Positions 21,973-33,812 of a DNA stretch of 53,705 bases are shown here, in pieces. Made by a program: the position numbers and the translations under genes. Origin of the DNA: Mucidula mucida (lineage: Eukaryota; Basidiomycota; Agaricomycetes; Agaricales; Physalacriaceae); contig JADNYV010000240.1 of assembly GCA_015501055.1 (NCBI GenBank), forward strand, positions 1-53,705. The letters run 5' to 3'. Under the pieces are notes generated by a model that was not told where the DNA came from, ran no database searches, and saw only the letters and a program-made list of their open reading frames with translations. Within the stretch, counting starts at the first letter, position 1. Each line of letters begins with the position of its first letter.

Positions 21973-22734
21973 TTAAAGAAATATCCCATACAACGCGTTT
22001 CTACGCGTCATCGGGAACTGTGGAAGTAACTCAGCCTCATATGACAGAGAACGTTGCTGACGATCACGCGTACCGAAGAAACTACCTTTCACGACCCCAT
22101 CAAACCCAGGAGTGTATTTAGAAACGGCGCAGGGCCCACCACATATCCTGCGACTGTCGGGATAGTAGAACTGAATCGCAGCATCTACTAGTTCACTCAT
22201 CTCCTTCCCTATCCACCGCACATCAGCGAACTTCTTCAGCGCCGCGCTCACCCAGTACGCGCAGCCCTCGTGATGGTCCGTAAATTTATAACAATCGAGA
22301 TGGTTCTGTAAATTAGCATGGTCGATCGTCACAAAGCGAGAACCTCGTACCTCCATCATAAACGAGATGATCTTCTCCAAGGACACAGCAGACGTAAACT
22401 CGCCAGAGACCCGACGAGCGTGCACGCCAAAAGAGTCCGCGTCTACAGACGCCATCAAAGCCAGATTCAGCATCCCCGCATACTTTGATGATTCCCCGGA
22501 CTCCATGCTAAAGCGTAAAGACGCCGCCGTGGAGGTAGGCGATACAAGGTCAAAGACCAGCGCCCAGTGGTTTACTGGGGGTCGTCCAATCTCCGCCTGG
22601 TCGCCTTCGTTGATGTACGCGACCGCGTGTACACCCTCGACGCGATCTGCGAAATAGATGGCTTGATCCTCCTCGGAGAACGCCTCCACATCCCAGATCC
22701 ACGAGTTATTGAGCTTATAGCTCACGTCCACCAT
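21973..22734 (-). CDS. DUF7770-like hypothetical protein
   Basis: A complete 253-codon intronless frame. It shows the two landmarks I associate with DUF7770 proteins of mushrooms: an NHWALVFDL strand in the first third and YKFTDHHEGCAYWV in the second half. The latter has His, Gly and Cys in conserved-looking positions. No signal peptide. The molecular role of the family is unknown, so no function is claimed. It is intact, with no neighbour sharing an obvious operon-like link. Confidence 0.6.
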   Translation of the reverse strand: MVDVSYKLNNSWIWDVEAFSEEDQAIYFADRVEGVHAVAYINEGDQAEIGRPPVNHWALVFDLVSPTSTAASLRFSMESGESSKYAGMLNLALMASVDADSFGVHARRVSGEFTSAVSLEKIISFMMEVRGSRFVTIDHANLQNHLDCYKFTDHHEGCAYWVSAALKKFADVRWIGKEMSELVDAAIQFYYPDSRRICGGPCAVSKYTPGFDGVVKGSFFGTRDRQQRSLSYEAELLPQFPMTRRNALYGIFL

Positions 22735-24011
22735 GCTAGATATAAATGCTCCCGGTCAGTATGTTCGCGAATTTGAACTTTGAGACAAACTTTAGTCGTC
22801 CGTCCGAGATCGATGAAAAGAGGAAAGAAAGTTAGTCCTGTCAAACGGCGCAATGCATTGAAATAGAAGGGCGGTTTCTTGTCCCTTCACAGAACATAGT
22901 AACAGGCTAGACCGCAACCCACGATAGTATGTATATGTTGCTAATACGATGGCGATCACGAAGGAAGAAGGATATAATAGACGCCGACACCTAGACCACT
23001 GATAATATGTAAACCGTCCACGGACGCGAAGATGAAAACACACAACATTAAATTAACAAGCGTGAATCAATCATTGATGCTGCACGCCTCGATCCGCATT
23101 CTCGTCAGGCATACCCCAGAATCCAACCGAGCCCCACGCGCCTCCACTCCCAGCATCAAAGGTCATACAGGTCGAATCACGAACGAACGGGCATGTACGT
23201 GAAGCCCTTGGGGGTGAGGCAGTCTCCAAGTCGAGATAATTAAAATCAGAAAGACTATCAAGGCCTGATCCGAAGGGTACACCACCTGAGGGAAGTCAAA
23301 GGCTTGAACGTAGTATTGCGCAGCAAGGTGTCAATTACTGTTTCGTCGGCATGGAGAGCATCGTGATAGTTGAAATCCTCTTCGGAGTCTTGGATGCTGA
23401 GAGGGCGAGCAGTGCTTATTCATCGCAGGGTCTTCACTTGACGGCGACAATCAGGGACTTCTGAAGGCATTCATAACTACACGTACCAGGGAGACCAGCG
23501 ACATTCGCGCTCAGAAAAGAAAACTCTCCAAAATTCGTCGCCGCCAAGGAGGCAGGGGACGGAAGTAATGAAAGATTGGCGGCTCTGATCGTCAATCATA
23601 CTGGACAGCGAACAAGATCAAAAGGCAGGCCATCATCGATCCTTATTAAATAGTAAGTGGCCTCGGATTCTTTACGCGTCCAGCATGTAGGTATAACATG
23701 TGAAGATGAGCTCGCTATCAATATGCTTCACCTCCGTTTGTTGGGCGAATCGTCTGCAGACAGAATATGAGAACCATCTTTCAACAGTGACAAGCCACGT
23801 ATGGAACGCACGTGTCTACATCAGATCGCAATCCATAAAAAGTTGTGGACTCTCCATGTCGCCATAAGCATTAACAGCTTATAGGGCGCTTGGTGGTAGC
23901 AGTGATCGCGAACAGAAAGCATACACTATCGATAATGTACTATGGTCTTTATCATCGACAGGCGGTACTTTGACCGTATCGCTGAGAGCGCGCCGGACCC
24001 CGATCGGTGAA
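22735..24011. other. Spacer with possible leftward exon remnants
   Basis: On the minus strand, 23285-23071 reads as a 71-codon open exon ending in TGA, preceded by a CTCAG acceptor. Further open pieces lie at about 23390-23290 and 23590-23480. The frames do not join convincingly, so this may be a decayed gene. It was checked for a pheromone receptor: no run of seven hydrophobic helices is present. Confidence 0.35.
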
Positions 24012-24673
24012 AACAATGAGATCGGCCTGATAACAGGAAGAGTGGTGGATCATCCGGATGTCTTGCCAAAAAGACATACCACGCGTCCCTCGTCGCGTTT
24101 TACAGTATCGAGCTCAAATGCAGGTTTGGTGCGCCACGAAAGGAAACATTAGAGTTGGCAGTGATGATGCGAACGTTCCTGGCAGTGATACGCGACAGTT
24201 TTGATCTGACAGTATATGGGAAATTGAATTACGAGTCACAGGAATGATGAGAACTGATGTGTAGAAAACACAATAAGAGGTCTTCGGAGTGGAGACTTCG
24301 GCGGCCAAGAATAGAATCTGAGGTCGAACCTAGAGGGTTGGGACCACGGTTTGAAACGATATTCAAAGAGGAGAGACGCTGAACTGCGGCATACATTGAG
24401 GTCTAAGCGTTATTTGCAAAAGCTAGACCGAGCCGTTGTAGAAAACACGAGACTGACACCCTTTCTCTGCGCGGAGAAGGAGGGTGATGACGCAGGTTTA
24501 TCACGTTAAATGAAGCATTCTGGAATCCTTATTGTTAACAAAGTGCAAAGTCGCGTCGATTTGCAAATTAGACTCACGTCAAAGCGCGTCCTTATTGTTT
24601 TCGCCCACATGCCGGCGAGACAAACAAAATGGATGTCTCAGGTCCCGGTACCTTGCGCGCGTTCATGTTGGCG

Positions 24674-24680
24674 TATATAA
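24674..24680 (+). promoter_or_regulatory. TATA box of the left pheromone gene
   Basis: TATATAA lies 83 bp upstream of the start codon and is conserved in the inverted copy at the same distance. Confidence 0.6.
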
Positions 24681-24756
24681 GAAGTGCGGAGGGTGATAGA
24701 ATGGCAGCAGCACTCCACCGCTAAACCTCTTCGCCACAACCACCCACCCAATCGCA

Positions 24757-24873
24757 ATGGATTCCTTCGAATACGTTCCTACCGTTGCGCAGGCAGAAGA
24801 CGAGGAGTGCATGGAGACGAGCATACCCGTCAACGAAGCGGACGGCGATGGCAGCAGCTGCGTCATCTCATAG
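24757..24873 (+). CDS. Lipopeptide mating-pheromone precursor-like gene, copy 1
   Basis: A complete 38-residue precursor. It starts MDSFEYVP, like the MD-x-F starts of basidiomycete pheromone precursors, has an acidic middle, and ends in the CaaX box CVIS, predicted to direct farnesylation of the Cys, removal of the last three residues and carboxymethylation. A candidate N-terminal processing site is Asn-Glu 8 residues before the Cys, which would leave a short Gly/Ser-rich mature peptide; this cut is inferred. Such peptides are secreted and recognised by STE3-type receptors. Just after the stop, 24920-24969 looks like a 50-bp intron (GTGAGC...CGCAG) in the 3' UTR. No receptor gene is seen nearby. 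The conserved TATA box and mostly silent differences from copy 2 argue for a working gene. Confidence 0.72.
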   Translation: MDSFEYVPTVAQAEDEECMETSIPVNEADGDGSSCVIS

Positions 24874-25160
24874 CGCCATCAACCTCGCTATCCCGCCGAT
24901 CGCTATCCTATTCATTTCTGTGAGCATGCCGTTTCGCGTATGATTCCTAAACTCACTTCATACTCGCAGGTTAATACGCGCATACTACCCGCGTTCCGTC
25001 ATATTTTTCATTCGGGTTGTAATTCGTCGTCCAAGGGGAGGAGGAAGAGATGAAACCAAGCTTTATAGTCGACAAAAAATGGGCTATTGTATATTTAGAC
25101 GTCACCACACTTTCGATATTCTCTGGTGATGGTCAGTAGTTGGGAGCGGGATGAATACAA

Positions 25161-26588
25161 GAAATTGGCTGTCAGTGATGTCTCTAAGTTGAATGTAAGA
25201 AGGAAGGTGGCGAGCTGAGGCATGACGTTCGAAAGATACCGGCCCACTTCTTCTGCCACGTGACCAGTACCTTGCCGGAGACGCGGCCCTCCTTCCCTCC
25301 AGCATGTGGTATAGTGTCACTACTTGACGTTGTCTCACAGCCCGCCGAGGCGCTGCCTGCAACGTGCAGAGCTTGCAGTCGCTGCAAGGATGCGTTGACT
25401 CATTCTATGGATATCTACTCACAGCCTGTGCACGTTTCTGAATTCGAAGAATGGAAACGAGTTTATACCGGCGGCGCAGGATTGATTCTCGGATTTGGTC
25501 TAGGCATGTACAGTACTGGGAGCTGCTGTTCCGCGGCTCTCTCCCGTAGGGTAAGTGAAGCTCTTGCTATACCGCTGTTTATAGCCGGAGCGCGGATAAA
25601 AATAAGTACGACATCACAGGCGCTGCTACGGGACCGCAACGTTGGTTCTGAGGTGTCGTTTTAGGAACAATAATGCCGTCTCCCTCGACGCTTACACTAA
25701 TACATGCCAGGGTATGTTACCCACTCTCTGGGATGTTTTTGATGAGCGTCCTCCTCACAGAGTCGAACTATCGCATCGACTTCTGATCGAAGCACAGGTC
25801 CTGGCCACACGAGGCAGCATGGCTCCGATCAGCGACCAGCACAGCATCAGTGATTCACCCTTCTGCTTCTCGCTTGCCTCATGCTATCCTACAGGGCTAC
25901 TGCTTGGAAAATGTCTTCTCAGCAGAAAAGGATGCTGTTCACGTAGCTTTCCTGTGCACCATATGGTAGGTACGTACAAGGGGGTCCGGAATGCCTAATC
26001 GCGTACTTCGTGCTCATCTGCTAGCATGTGCAGCTGTTTCTATCGGTACAGATACACCGATGACTATTTCCTACCCCCGATTGTAGAAGTCATACGGAAC
26101 TTCTCGGATGGGTGCGGCTGTTGTATGTGCACATATATTAAACGGTCTTCGAAGAACTGGAAATGGCGGAAAACAAGCGCGGCAATCAGTGGTAGAGGGG
26201 CTCTGCTATGATGTGACGCACGTAAGTACTGGATAAATGTGACCACATTATCACAGCTACAGATGTCTGATGTCCATCAACCTATTGTTCGTCGGCTCCG
26301 GAATAAACAATGGGACGTGCTCTTTTTGTGGTTCTCGATTGGTCTTCTCCACAGCAAGGTGGGAAATGCCTCCTTCGATTGTGAATAACTTGTCAGCCGT
26401 TGCCTCAAGCATCCTATATGCGGAATCGCAGCAATGAGAATCTTAGCATCTCGCCACGCATGCGCGGCGTATGACTGATGACTCAAAATGGCGATTATGA
26501 CTGCGCCATCGAAGGCCATAGATCCACAGCCTTTCGCTCTCTTATATTCCACACCAGGCCAGATTTTTCCTCAGCATCCCATACCTTC
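25161..26588. other. Region between the duplication and the bZIP gene
   Basis: Open frames of 134 codons (25260-25664) and 118 codons (25642-25998) overlap on the plus strand without known domains. They may be pieces of one intron-containing or decayed gene. The last about 100 bp may be the bZIP promoter. Confidence 0.35.
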
Positions 26589-26960
26589 ATGTTATCCACG
26601 ATGTCTAACTATCCCTCCACCTCAGCTAATGGAACGCTCGCTTGGCGTATAGCAGAGGATCTATACCCGTCATGCGACTCAACCGTCTCTCCCCACTTCG
26701 AGGACGAACTCGCCGACGAAGGTGGTCCACCACGCTTTCTACAAGAGCTGGAGACCAAGCGCAGACATAACAGACTTGCCGCACAGCGCAGTCGCCAGAG
26801 GAAGAAGGATTATTTACGGCACTTGGAGGTTGAGATAAGCGCGCTCAAGAAGCAGGTAGCACGCTGGAAGGCAATGGCCGAGATCTACGAAGGAATGCTA
26901 CAGGCTCACGGTCTATCACTGCCGGTTCCTGCAATGCAGTCTATCAAACCGACGTGTTAA
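26589..26960 (+). CDS. bZIP transcription factor, short
   Basis: A 123-residue protein. The basic region KRRHNRLAAQRSRQRKK has the N-x7-R spacing typical of bZIP DNA-binding helices. A leucine-zipper-like helix follows (HLEVEISALKKQV, then MAEIYEGMLQAHGL). The frame opens at 26478, but Met at 26589 or 26601 is a more natural start. The protein is short and lacks long flanking domains, so it may be a dimerisation partner or a minimal factor. It lies between the two pheromone-gene copies; any regulatory link is speculation. Confidence 0.75.
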   Translation: MLSTMSNYPSTSANGTLAWRIAEDLYPSCDSTVSPHFEDELADEGGPPRFLQELETKRRHNRLAAQRSRQRKKDYLRHLEVEISALKKQVARWKAMAEIYEGMLQAHGLSLPVPAMQSIKPTC

Positions 26961-27921
26961 AGTACGCCGGAATAACTCTCAGCCCTCCATGTCTACTTAT
27001 GTGACCGCGCCAGCGTTCATTTTCTTTTGTATATACTCCACGAAACACATGAACTATCGTTGTATCGCCGCCTTCAATGCACATCATCGCTTACACTTCA
27101 TCGTGAGGATCAACACGTTCGGTTACCATGTAATCAAGTTTCGCGTGCTCCCAAACTCGAGCCTCCGACTAGACTTCAGTATCATGTTGTTCAAGAGAAC
27201 GTAAGGTTTAGTCAAGACAATGGCGCAGCAACCAACTCCTGCATTCACAGGACTTCGCAATTCGCACCTTCATTCGACACTTCTGGTATGGCGCCAAGCC
27301 ACTAACGCGCTTAAAGGTACCTAGCTGTATAACTGCTAGCGCCAAAGCAAATCCGCCTACCAACTTCGCAGTCCGGGCCATTCGGTCCGGGAGCCGCCTG
27401 CTCCTTTCTGCCATCAACACCGACTCGCCTTGATTCCGGAAAGCGGCGCAGAACCACGATGCGAAGCAAGGAAAAAGCTATGAAGGACTTCGACCTCACT
27501 GAGCCCGTTAAGTTATGCTCTAGTTCATTTTTCAATCTTTTCCTCTCAACAAGTCAGAATTCCCAATCGATCGACGCAACACTCAGCAATATGTATTTGC
27601 TGGGTTCTTTCATTTCTCCTTCTCGGAACCTAAAGCGTATACTTGCTCAGTTGCCCTCCGGCTAATCTACGCTACCGCCAACCTGTCAGTCGCTGTCTAA
27701 ACACGGTAGAGGCATACGTGGATGCGCGTCTGAGAACGAGCGGCACCGATAGGCCATGGCTGTCGGTGGCTGTACCCTTTTCCTTTGACTCGATGAGCAC
27801 CCTAGGTGAGTCAAGTCAGGTCATTGCAATTCCGCCCAGCTTTCATATATAATCTAATATATCTAGGTCCTCGTCAAGTCGTGATTTCTACCCACCTGAT
27901 AACCCCATCCACATCGCCACA
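26961..27921. other. Intergenic between bZIP and acidic-protein genes
   Basis: No recognisable frame. A TATATAATC-like motif near 27846-27854 lies about 75 bp upstream of the next gene and may be its promoter. Confidence 0.4.
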
Positions 27922-28566
27922 ATGTCTTCGAACATGTACCGTAATAACACGCGCTTGATGGCGATCCAGAGGGCAACCGATGTCAAGGTGGAGGCGGTAT
28001 CGCGTCTGAAGTGGCAGGCCGCCCGAGACACGCAGCGACTACGCGCTATGCGGAAGGTCTTCGACCTCTATGATGGTATGTATGCGGTTTACTTCACACC
28101 GCAAATTACCCTGCTTAACGGCTGCTGGGTAGACGACGATACAGACACAGACACAGATTCCGACGTCGCCGATAAGCTACGGACTGGGAAAGCAGTGGCA
28201 TTTGTCGAGACAGCCGGCGTTGTCTACCCCGCAGGCGACGCTGAGGAGATGGATATTGAAGTGTCTGCCGTTATTGTCGCCTATTATTCGGGCACTTCGG
28301 CAGCGCCCGCGTATTGTGACTCTGACTCTGGTTCGGAGGTTGGCACATTGGAGTTGGACGAGTGGGAGGAGGACTTCGATTTCTCTTCAGACGACGATGA
28401 CATTTTGACTGGCTCGGAGATGGAAAGCGTAGAGGACGAGGTGGATGACTGGGATTGTATCGACGACTTTCCGGTACAGAGGTCGTCGTGTGCGTCGAAG
28501 AGGGAGGTGCATTCATACGCGGAAGCGTTGAAGGATGCGACTCGTGGTCGGGAGAAAGGATCATGA
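27922..28566 (+). CDS. Hypothetical acidic protein
   Basis: A complete 214-codon frame. The N-terminal about 50 residues are basic and helical (many Arg, Gln and Ala). A middle segment follows with mixed hydrophobic strands, and the C-terminal half is strongly acidic, with Asp/Ser runs such as DTDTDTDSD near residue 75 and FSSDDDD near 155. The charge layout resembles histone- or nucleic-acid-binding chaperones, but I do not recognise a domain. It is separated from its neighbours and has no visible lesion. Confidence 0.55.
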   Translation: MSSNMYRNNTRLMAIQRATDVKVEAVSRLKWQAARDTQRLRAMRKVFDLYDGMYAVYFTPQITLLNGCWVDDDTDTDTDSDVADKLRTGKAVAFVETAGVVYPAGDAEEMDIEVSAVIVAYYSGTSAAPAYCDSDSGSEVGTLELDEWEEDFDFSSDDDDILTGSEMESVEDEVDDWDCIDDFPVQRSSCASKREVHSYAEALKDATRGREKGS

Positions 28567-31178
28567 ATGGTTCGCAGATTACATCGACGCTTACGGACAC
28601 CAAGTGCTTCTTTGTCGTATACCCTTTTCTGCCCTTTCCACCTCGTTAATCTTCTGGTCGATTGAACTCGTGATGATATTAACCTCCCTCGATGTGGAGT
28701 TTTTGCGTACAAGCAAACAAAGTTCTGCGCATTCCCCGCTCAAAAGAATTCCCGTCGGGGGAACATCGGAGGGCGCAGTTGAGCAGGGGTCCGGCAATCC
28801 AGTGCCGATCATGAATGACGAGGCACGCCTTTTGCTTTTACCCATGCGCAGTGTCAACCAACATGAAGAATGAAACTTGCTTTACACGCTCTCTCCAGCC
28901 CCTTTCCCACAACCCACTCGCGACCGTTGGTTACGTGTAGACTCTCAGCGGTAACAATATGTACGTTCCAGAGACGAGAAACTTTTGGGTGCATACAATT
29001 TCTCTTCAAATTAGCGATGATTTCCGGCATTTGACTTACTTTGCCTGGCGAATCTGCTGGAGAAAACCCGTCAGCAGACGTACGAATTTTGTGTACCGCT
29101 AAAGAGCTGAACCGCTTCTAGCGCCGTGTCTTGTGGTGCCCGGGTTATTTTGAAGTTCGTGGCGTACGATGGAACTACCACGTTGGTTAGAGTTTGATCG
29201 CGAGTTTGCATGTGCCCTCAACTGACTACGTTTTCCTAGGTCGTGATTACGCGGAAAGTTGCTCATGGACATTCGTCGGTAGTCGAGTGCTGCGCTTCGT
29301 GGCTTGAAACATACTCAAGGACTCAAGACACCCGTTTGGCATTCTTTGTCTCGCGCCAAACAATCCGAAGGAAATTACATTTGATCTCGATGGCTTTCAT
29401 TCCCCGGAGGATTGGTGTTATCCACTTTGTAATCAAATTTGCGGACGGTATCATCATCCCTCTCTGGGATAATGACATGGTTGGAAGCGACGTACACCCT
29501 CTCAGACTTCTGGGGTTAGTAATTCAATCTGATTTCTGTTTTGTGAAGCTGAAATATTATGGTAGTTGCTCTACTTTCTGTGAGTATATTTCGCTCTTCC
29601 CGACGCGCCATAAAGCTAATTGGTTGCTCTGATTGTACAGACCTGTGTAGGTTTCGTATCGGACTGGAACGTGGATCACTCTTACGCTAACCCTCATTTT
29701 CGTAAGCTTTGGTGTCTATGCACATATTCGTTACGGCTAAGACGCGCAGTAACATCTTCGATTCGTTCCCAGCAGTGGGCGTTGCACTTGAAAAGGAATT
29801 CTGACCCCATTTGACATCGTCGGCCTTAGTTTTCAGCGTACTTTTGGCTTTCTGGTTCAGTCAAACGGCGATGATTTGATCAAGTGCGTGTTATGTGCGC
29901 GGGGCCGTTTCCCTTCTCGCCGTTGCTGCTTCTCATGAAGACCCGCGGATTGAGGTGAGCAAATGTACACGCCACCTCATTTTCCTTGCTGCCTTCTACT
30001 GACTCCCGAGGTCCAAGGCCATTATGCGTGCGAGAGGTACTCATCGTAGAGTCAGCGGTCTCATATGGCTGCTCATGCTTGTAGCGCTTTCCGGAGTCCA
30101 ATCGGGGGTTAGGATAACGTATCTCATCCGTGCGCGAAAGCGATTCGAAACTCTGAACACGCATGCGTCAGGTGAGATGACGGGGGATATCGTCTTTCCC
30201 TCTGACTCAGCACGCTCAGAAATCTACGCGTATCGCGACGCGTGCCTCCCCACTATCGCGGTGATACCGCGCCTCTAGTACATCTTGGCGCTCCCACATT
30301 TCGCTCATCAGTGTTCCGAGGTTCTTCTTGGTAATACGGCCCTCCGATATTCCGTTGTTTCTGCGTCCTGGGCTCTAGCAGCGCGCACTTTGGCCAGGTC
30401 CTGTAGCTCAGTGGCTCATTTTCGTCCCGATGCTTAACGGACAACGGTGTGTGTGAGACACGACCGATAATGACCGTGTCCGGCGGTAATCGCATGCTTA
30501 ACCGGGACTCGTTCAGGTCTTGAACATCAGGAATACTGAGGTCCTGCCTCCCTCGGGATCTGATTACGATGCGCTATTCTCTTTGGCTGGGAACGGGGTG
30601 TATAACACCCGATGGTAGATCTAACATTTGACTTGGTCGCACAAATCGAGCAAATGAATACGCATTTGGGGGACCATCCTCGGTGAACACGCCGTTCGCA
30701 GACTACGTCGCACTTGACGAGTTGCCTGAATATTGGGCGTGTTCCAGACTATCCTCCGGGAGACACTCGTCTCCTATGAAGCGGTGAGAACCATCACCAT
30801 CTGGTGCCGCAATATCTCCCTCGCCGGCCTGGACGGGAAAGGACAAAGTCTCTGATTTGCAAGTGAATCTTCGAGCCTCGCACCTCTTCCCCCTTCTCTC
30901 TCACAGATATAACGCGGCAGGGGTAGCCATACAAAAAAAATAGGGAGGTGTAGATATAAATAGGGAGCGAGTGATTAAAAATACCAGACGGAAGACAAAA
31001 ATATATCCGCAGGCGGCTATATTTAGCTCCGATCGCATTGATTTCCAATCCCTGCCGGCATCAAACGACGACATACAAACCGAGACGACTCCCATCCTCT
31101 GCCTTTCCTACTAGCACCATCTCATACTTTGCTTGTCTTCCCGCCCGCCCGTGCTCGAATTACTCTTTGCTCCTCGCC
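28567..31178. other. About 2.6 kb without an assignable gene
   Basis: The longest frame (29243-29632, 129 codons) has no known motif. Short frames near 29880-30500 occur on both strands. The 150 bp before the MADS gene are C/T-rich, fitting its promoter. Unrecognised or decayed genes cannot be excluded. Confidence 0.4.
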
Positions 31179-32618
31179 ATGGGTCGCCGCAAAATTGAAA
31201 TCCAGCCTATCACGGTAATGCTCCTTCCCTTGCCGTATCGAGTAGCCGGCTAACGACAACTAGCATGAAAGGAACAGGAGCGTAACTTTTGTTAAAGTAT
31301 GTCGTGCCCTCATCCATCTATCCAACCTACTTTTGTTGGCGGGCCCCAATCGCTATTCTTATTTCTCAACAATTTTTCGCTATTTTTACTCGGCTATTTA
31401 TGGTGTGCTAACAATCGCGTTCGCGTCTGCAGAGGAAGAATGGTCTGTTCAAAAAAGCGTACGAGCTGGGCGTATTATGCTCGGTTGACGTGGCGGTTAT
31501 TATTTTCGGTGAGTGCTCTACAAACAATGTCCTCTCCTTTCCTGTTCATCTACCGGCGTTCCGTTTTCTCCAATTGCTTTCCCACATAAACGCGACACGA
31601 GCTAACCACTCTTATTTCAGAGGATCGTCCTGGACATCACACCAAGCTCTATGAATATTCATCTGCTGGAAATGCCGGAGAAGCTGTTAGGCGTCACCTT
31701 CGTGTATGTTGTTTATTCTCGTGGAGCCCTCGACGCTTACAATAGCCTAGTTCGATGGCGAGAGGGACTCGCGTGGACCGGAGGACTTTTCTGGTGCTGC
31801 CGCGAAGGTTCACGTATCCGACGAAGACGAGGAGGATGAGGAAGCACATCCCGTAACGTCGAAGCGAAGCAGGACTGATTCAGAAGAGGTGAGCCTTCGT
31901 CTCCATCGTTCATGTTTCACGGTGCATAGGTTCTACCATGCACTTGAGACCCCTTATCCCCGTTTTCCGAAGCATTGCTGATACTCTCTCATAGGCCACT
32001 CCGAGACCTAATTCTCCCTCGCAAATGACGATTCCCCCGCCACCACTCAAGTCTGCTGCACACCCGCGTTCGTCATCGCATCGTCCTTCTACTTCAAGTT
32101 CGCACAGCGCTTCGCAGTCCAGTCATACAAGCAAAAAGCCGCGCATGGTGCGCCACTCTCCACCCCCATCACACCACCATCACCATCGTCCTGGAAGCAT
32201 TGATTCTATGCCGGCATCGCCTTTCTACGGCTCCCCCAGCTATTCTGCTCCAGACACAGGCGCTCACGGGGGTAATTCGGGTTTCTTCCCTCCACCGCCA
32301 CCACCCCCGACGCAGTCACACTTGTTCAATTTTACGGGCGGTAGCAGAGGTGGCATTCCCTACCCACAGAGCATGTCGTCACGTCCGCATCCTAGTTCGG
32401 GGGCTGAAATCTTTGGCTTCTTGGACGAGTCTCGGGGTGCGAGTGGGTTTGAGTGGCCCGTACATCCAGGCCGAAACATAGGACCTGGGGCCGGCGGCAG
32501 TAGTGGAAGTGCAGGTGCATGGCTCGACTTTCTAAGTCATGGCGGTGGTAGTGCTCCTGCTATTACTGCCGGCATGGAGCGAACGAGTTGGGAACGAAAG
32601 GTCGAGCTGGACGAATGA
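31179..32618 (+). CDS. MADS-box transcription factor, RLM1/MEF2 type
   Basis: Six exons (31179-31214, 31264-31296, 31433-31508, 31621-31703, 31751-31888, 31995-32618) join in frame to 329 residues. The MADS domain starts at Met1 with [21 protein letters not shown] and continues [26 protein letters not shown], matching the RLM1/MEF2 subgroup rather than SRF/MCM1. In yeast, Rlm1 acts downstream of the cell-wall MAPK. Four introns cut within or just after the domain. The rest is low complexity: an acidic stretch, Ser- and His-rich runs, a poly-Pro run and Gly-rich segments. It lies between the two pheromone-gene copies. Start chosen because MADS domains of this type begin at the first Met. Confidence 0.88.
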
Positions 32619-33812
32619 CTTCCACCTTCCCCTCCATGGGGGATGTGATTCATCCGGGAGGGGAAGGGACTTAGAATGAACGGATGAAAACTGGTCAACG
32701 GCTATCGCATGTAACTCAAGTCGGTCTACTATTATTGTACTTGTATATCGTTCTCTTTCTCTAGATGTATCTATCTCTTCATTCATGTCCAAGGGCGCTG
32801 TCAGAGACTGGCGCCACACAGGGTGCTGATAGAGCGGTGTCAAAGCTGGTCTTCTCCGAGCTTTACACAAACGAATGTAGCATTCCTAACCCTACTGCCT
32901 TGAACATAAACTTGAAACATATCGGTAGCCGAAGAGAATTTCAATAGTACGACACGAAACTTCTCAATCCCTTCAACGATGTTCATATCCATCAAGCGCG
33001 GTCACAACGTACTAGCCTCCACTACAGCATGACAGCCTGCACCCTTGTTTCTAATTTGGCACCGAATATACATATCCTTGACTCTGGGACACGAACCTTA
33101 TTCGGCGCACGTTGCTTATTTTCACTGAAGGAACGTAATGCGACTGCCAAAGTGGAATGATGGTCGTTGTTAGAATGAATATGATATCGTGGGATACATC
33201 CAAAGTTCGGGTGCCGTGGGTTCATGCGGCTCTGTTCGGTAGAATCTAGAATGTACCAGGTGAGCAATAGCGTACTGGGCGCTGCGAGCATATAGGATGC
33301 GATATGCTGAATGGCGAATGTGGCGCTCAGCTGTACGTATGAGACGACTTACAGAGGTGTGTGGGCTGCGGATATGCACCAGTATCGTCGTCGACAGCCT
33401 CACTTCTTATTTGCCTTCGAAGTGCAAGCATCTGTTCTGAATGCAGTGAATGCAGTGCGCTGGCTGAGAACACACCGCTCACCACTTGCGCAATTCTGAA
33501 CGAAGTCGCATCCTCCCATCCCTGCCAGAAGCCGAATCTCTTCACGGCTGATGTCGGTAAGTCACGCGAACGGGGGATGCAAACCACGACGCTTAATCGC
33601 ATTGAGCAGATCCACCGCCATTATGAAAAAGACCACAAGATTAAAGCAGAGATGCAACGCCAATTGCCATAGTTCTTCGCCGTTTTTCACCGGCCGCAGC
33701 CGCTATGAGGCCTTTCGTAGTACCCCAACGTATTTCGCTTCATGTTTCCGTTTACGATACGATGTATTCCACCAAATGCGAATAGGAATACGCACCCACT
33801 TGACGCCGATGC
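32619..33812. other. Convergent intergenic region
   Basis: It lies between the ends of the MADS gene and the leftward BNR gene. Several frames below 105 codons overlap at 33310-33840 on both strands, without known domains. Confidence 0.4.

Larger units (their letters stand above)
24012..25160 (+). repeat. Inverted duplication, left copy, carrying a pheromone gene
   Basis: A segment of about 1.15 kb that reappears inverted at 36450-37621 with high identity. Similarity starts at an AACAAT junction and fades about 25.15 kb. It includes promoter, gene, 3' region and about 650 bp upstream. The far upstream part also carries a shared 45-codon frame that appears non-functional. Confidence 0.9.

Noticed and set aside
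23071..24000. STE3 receptor next to the left pheromone gene
   Set aside because: Three frames on the minus strand were read; no series of hydrophobic helices or receptor motifs is present, only short polar exons.
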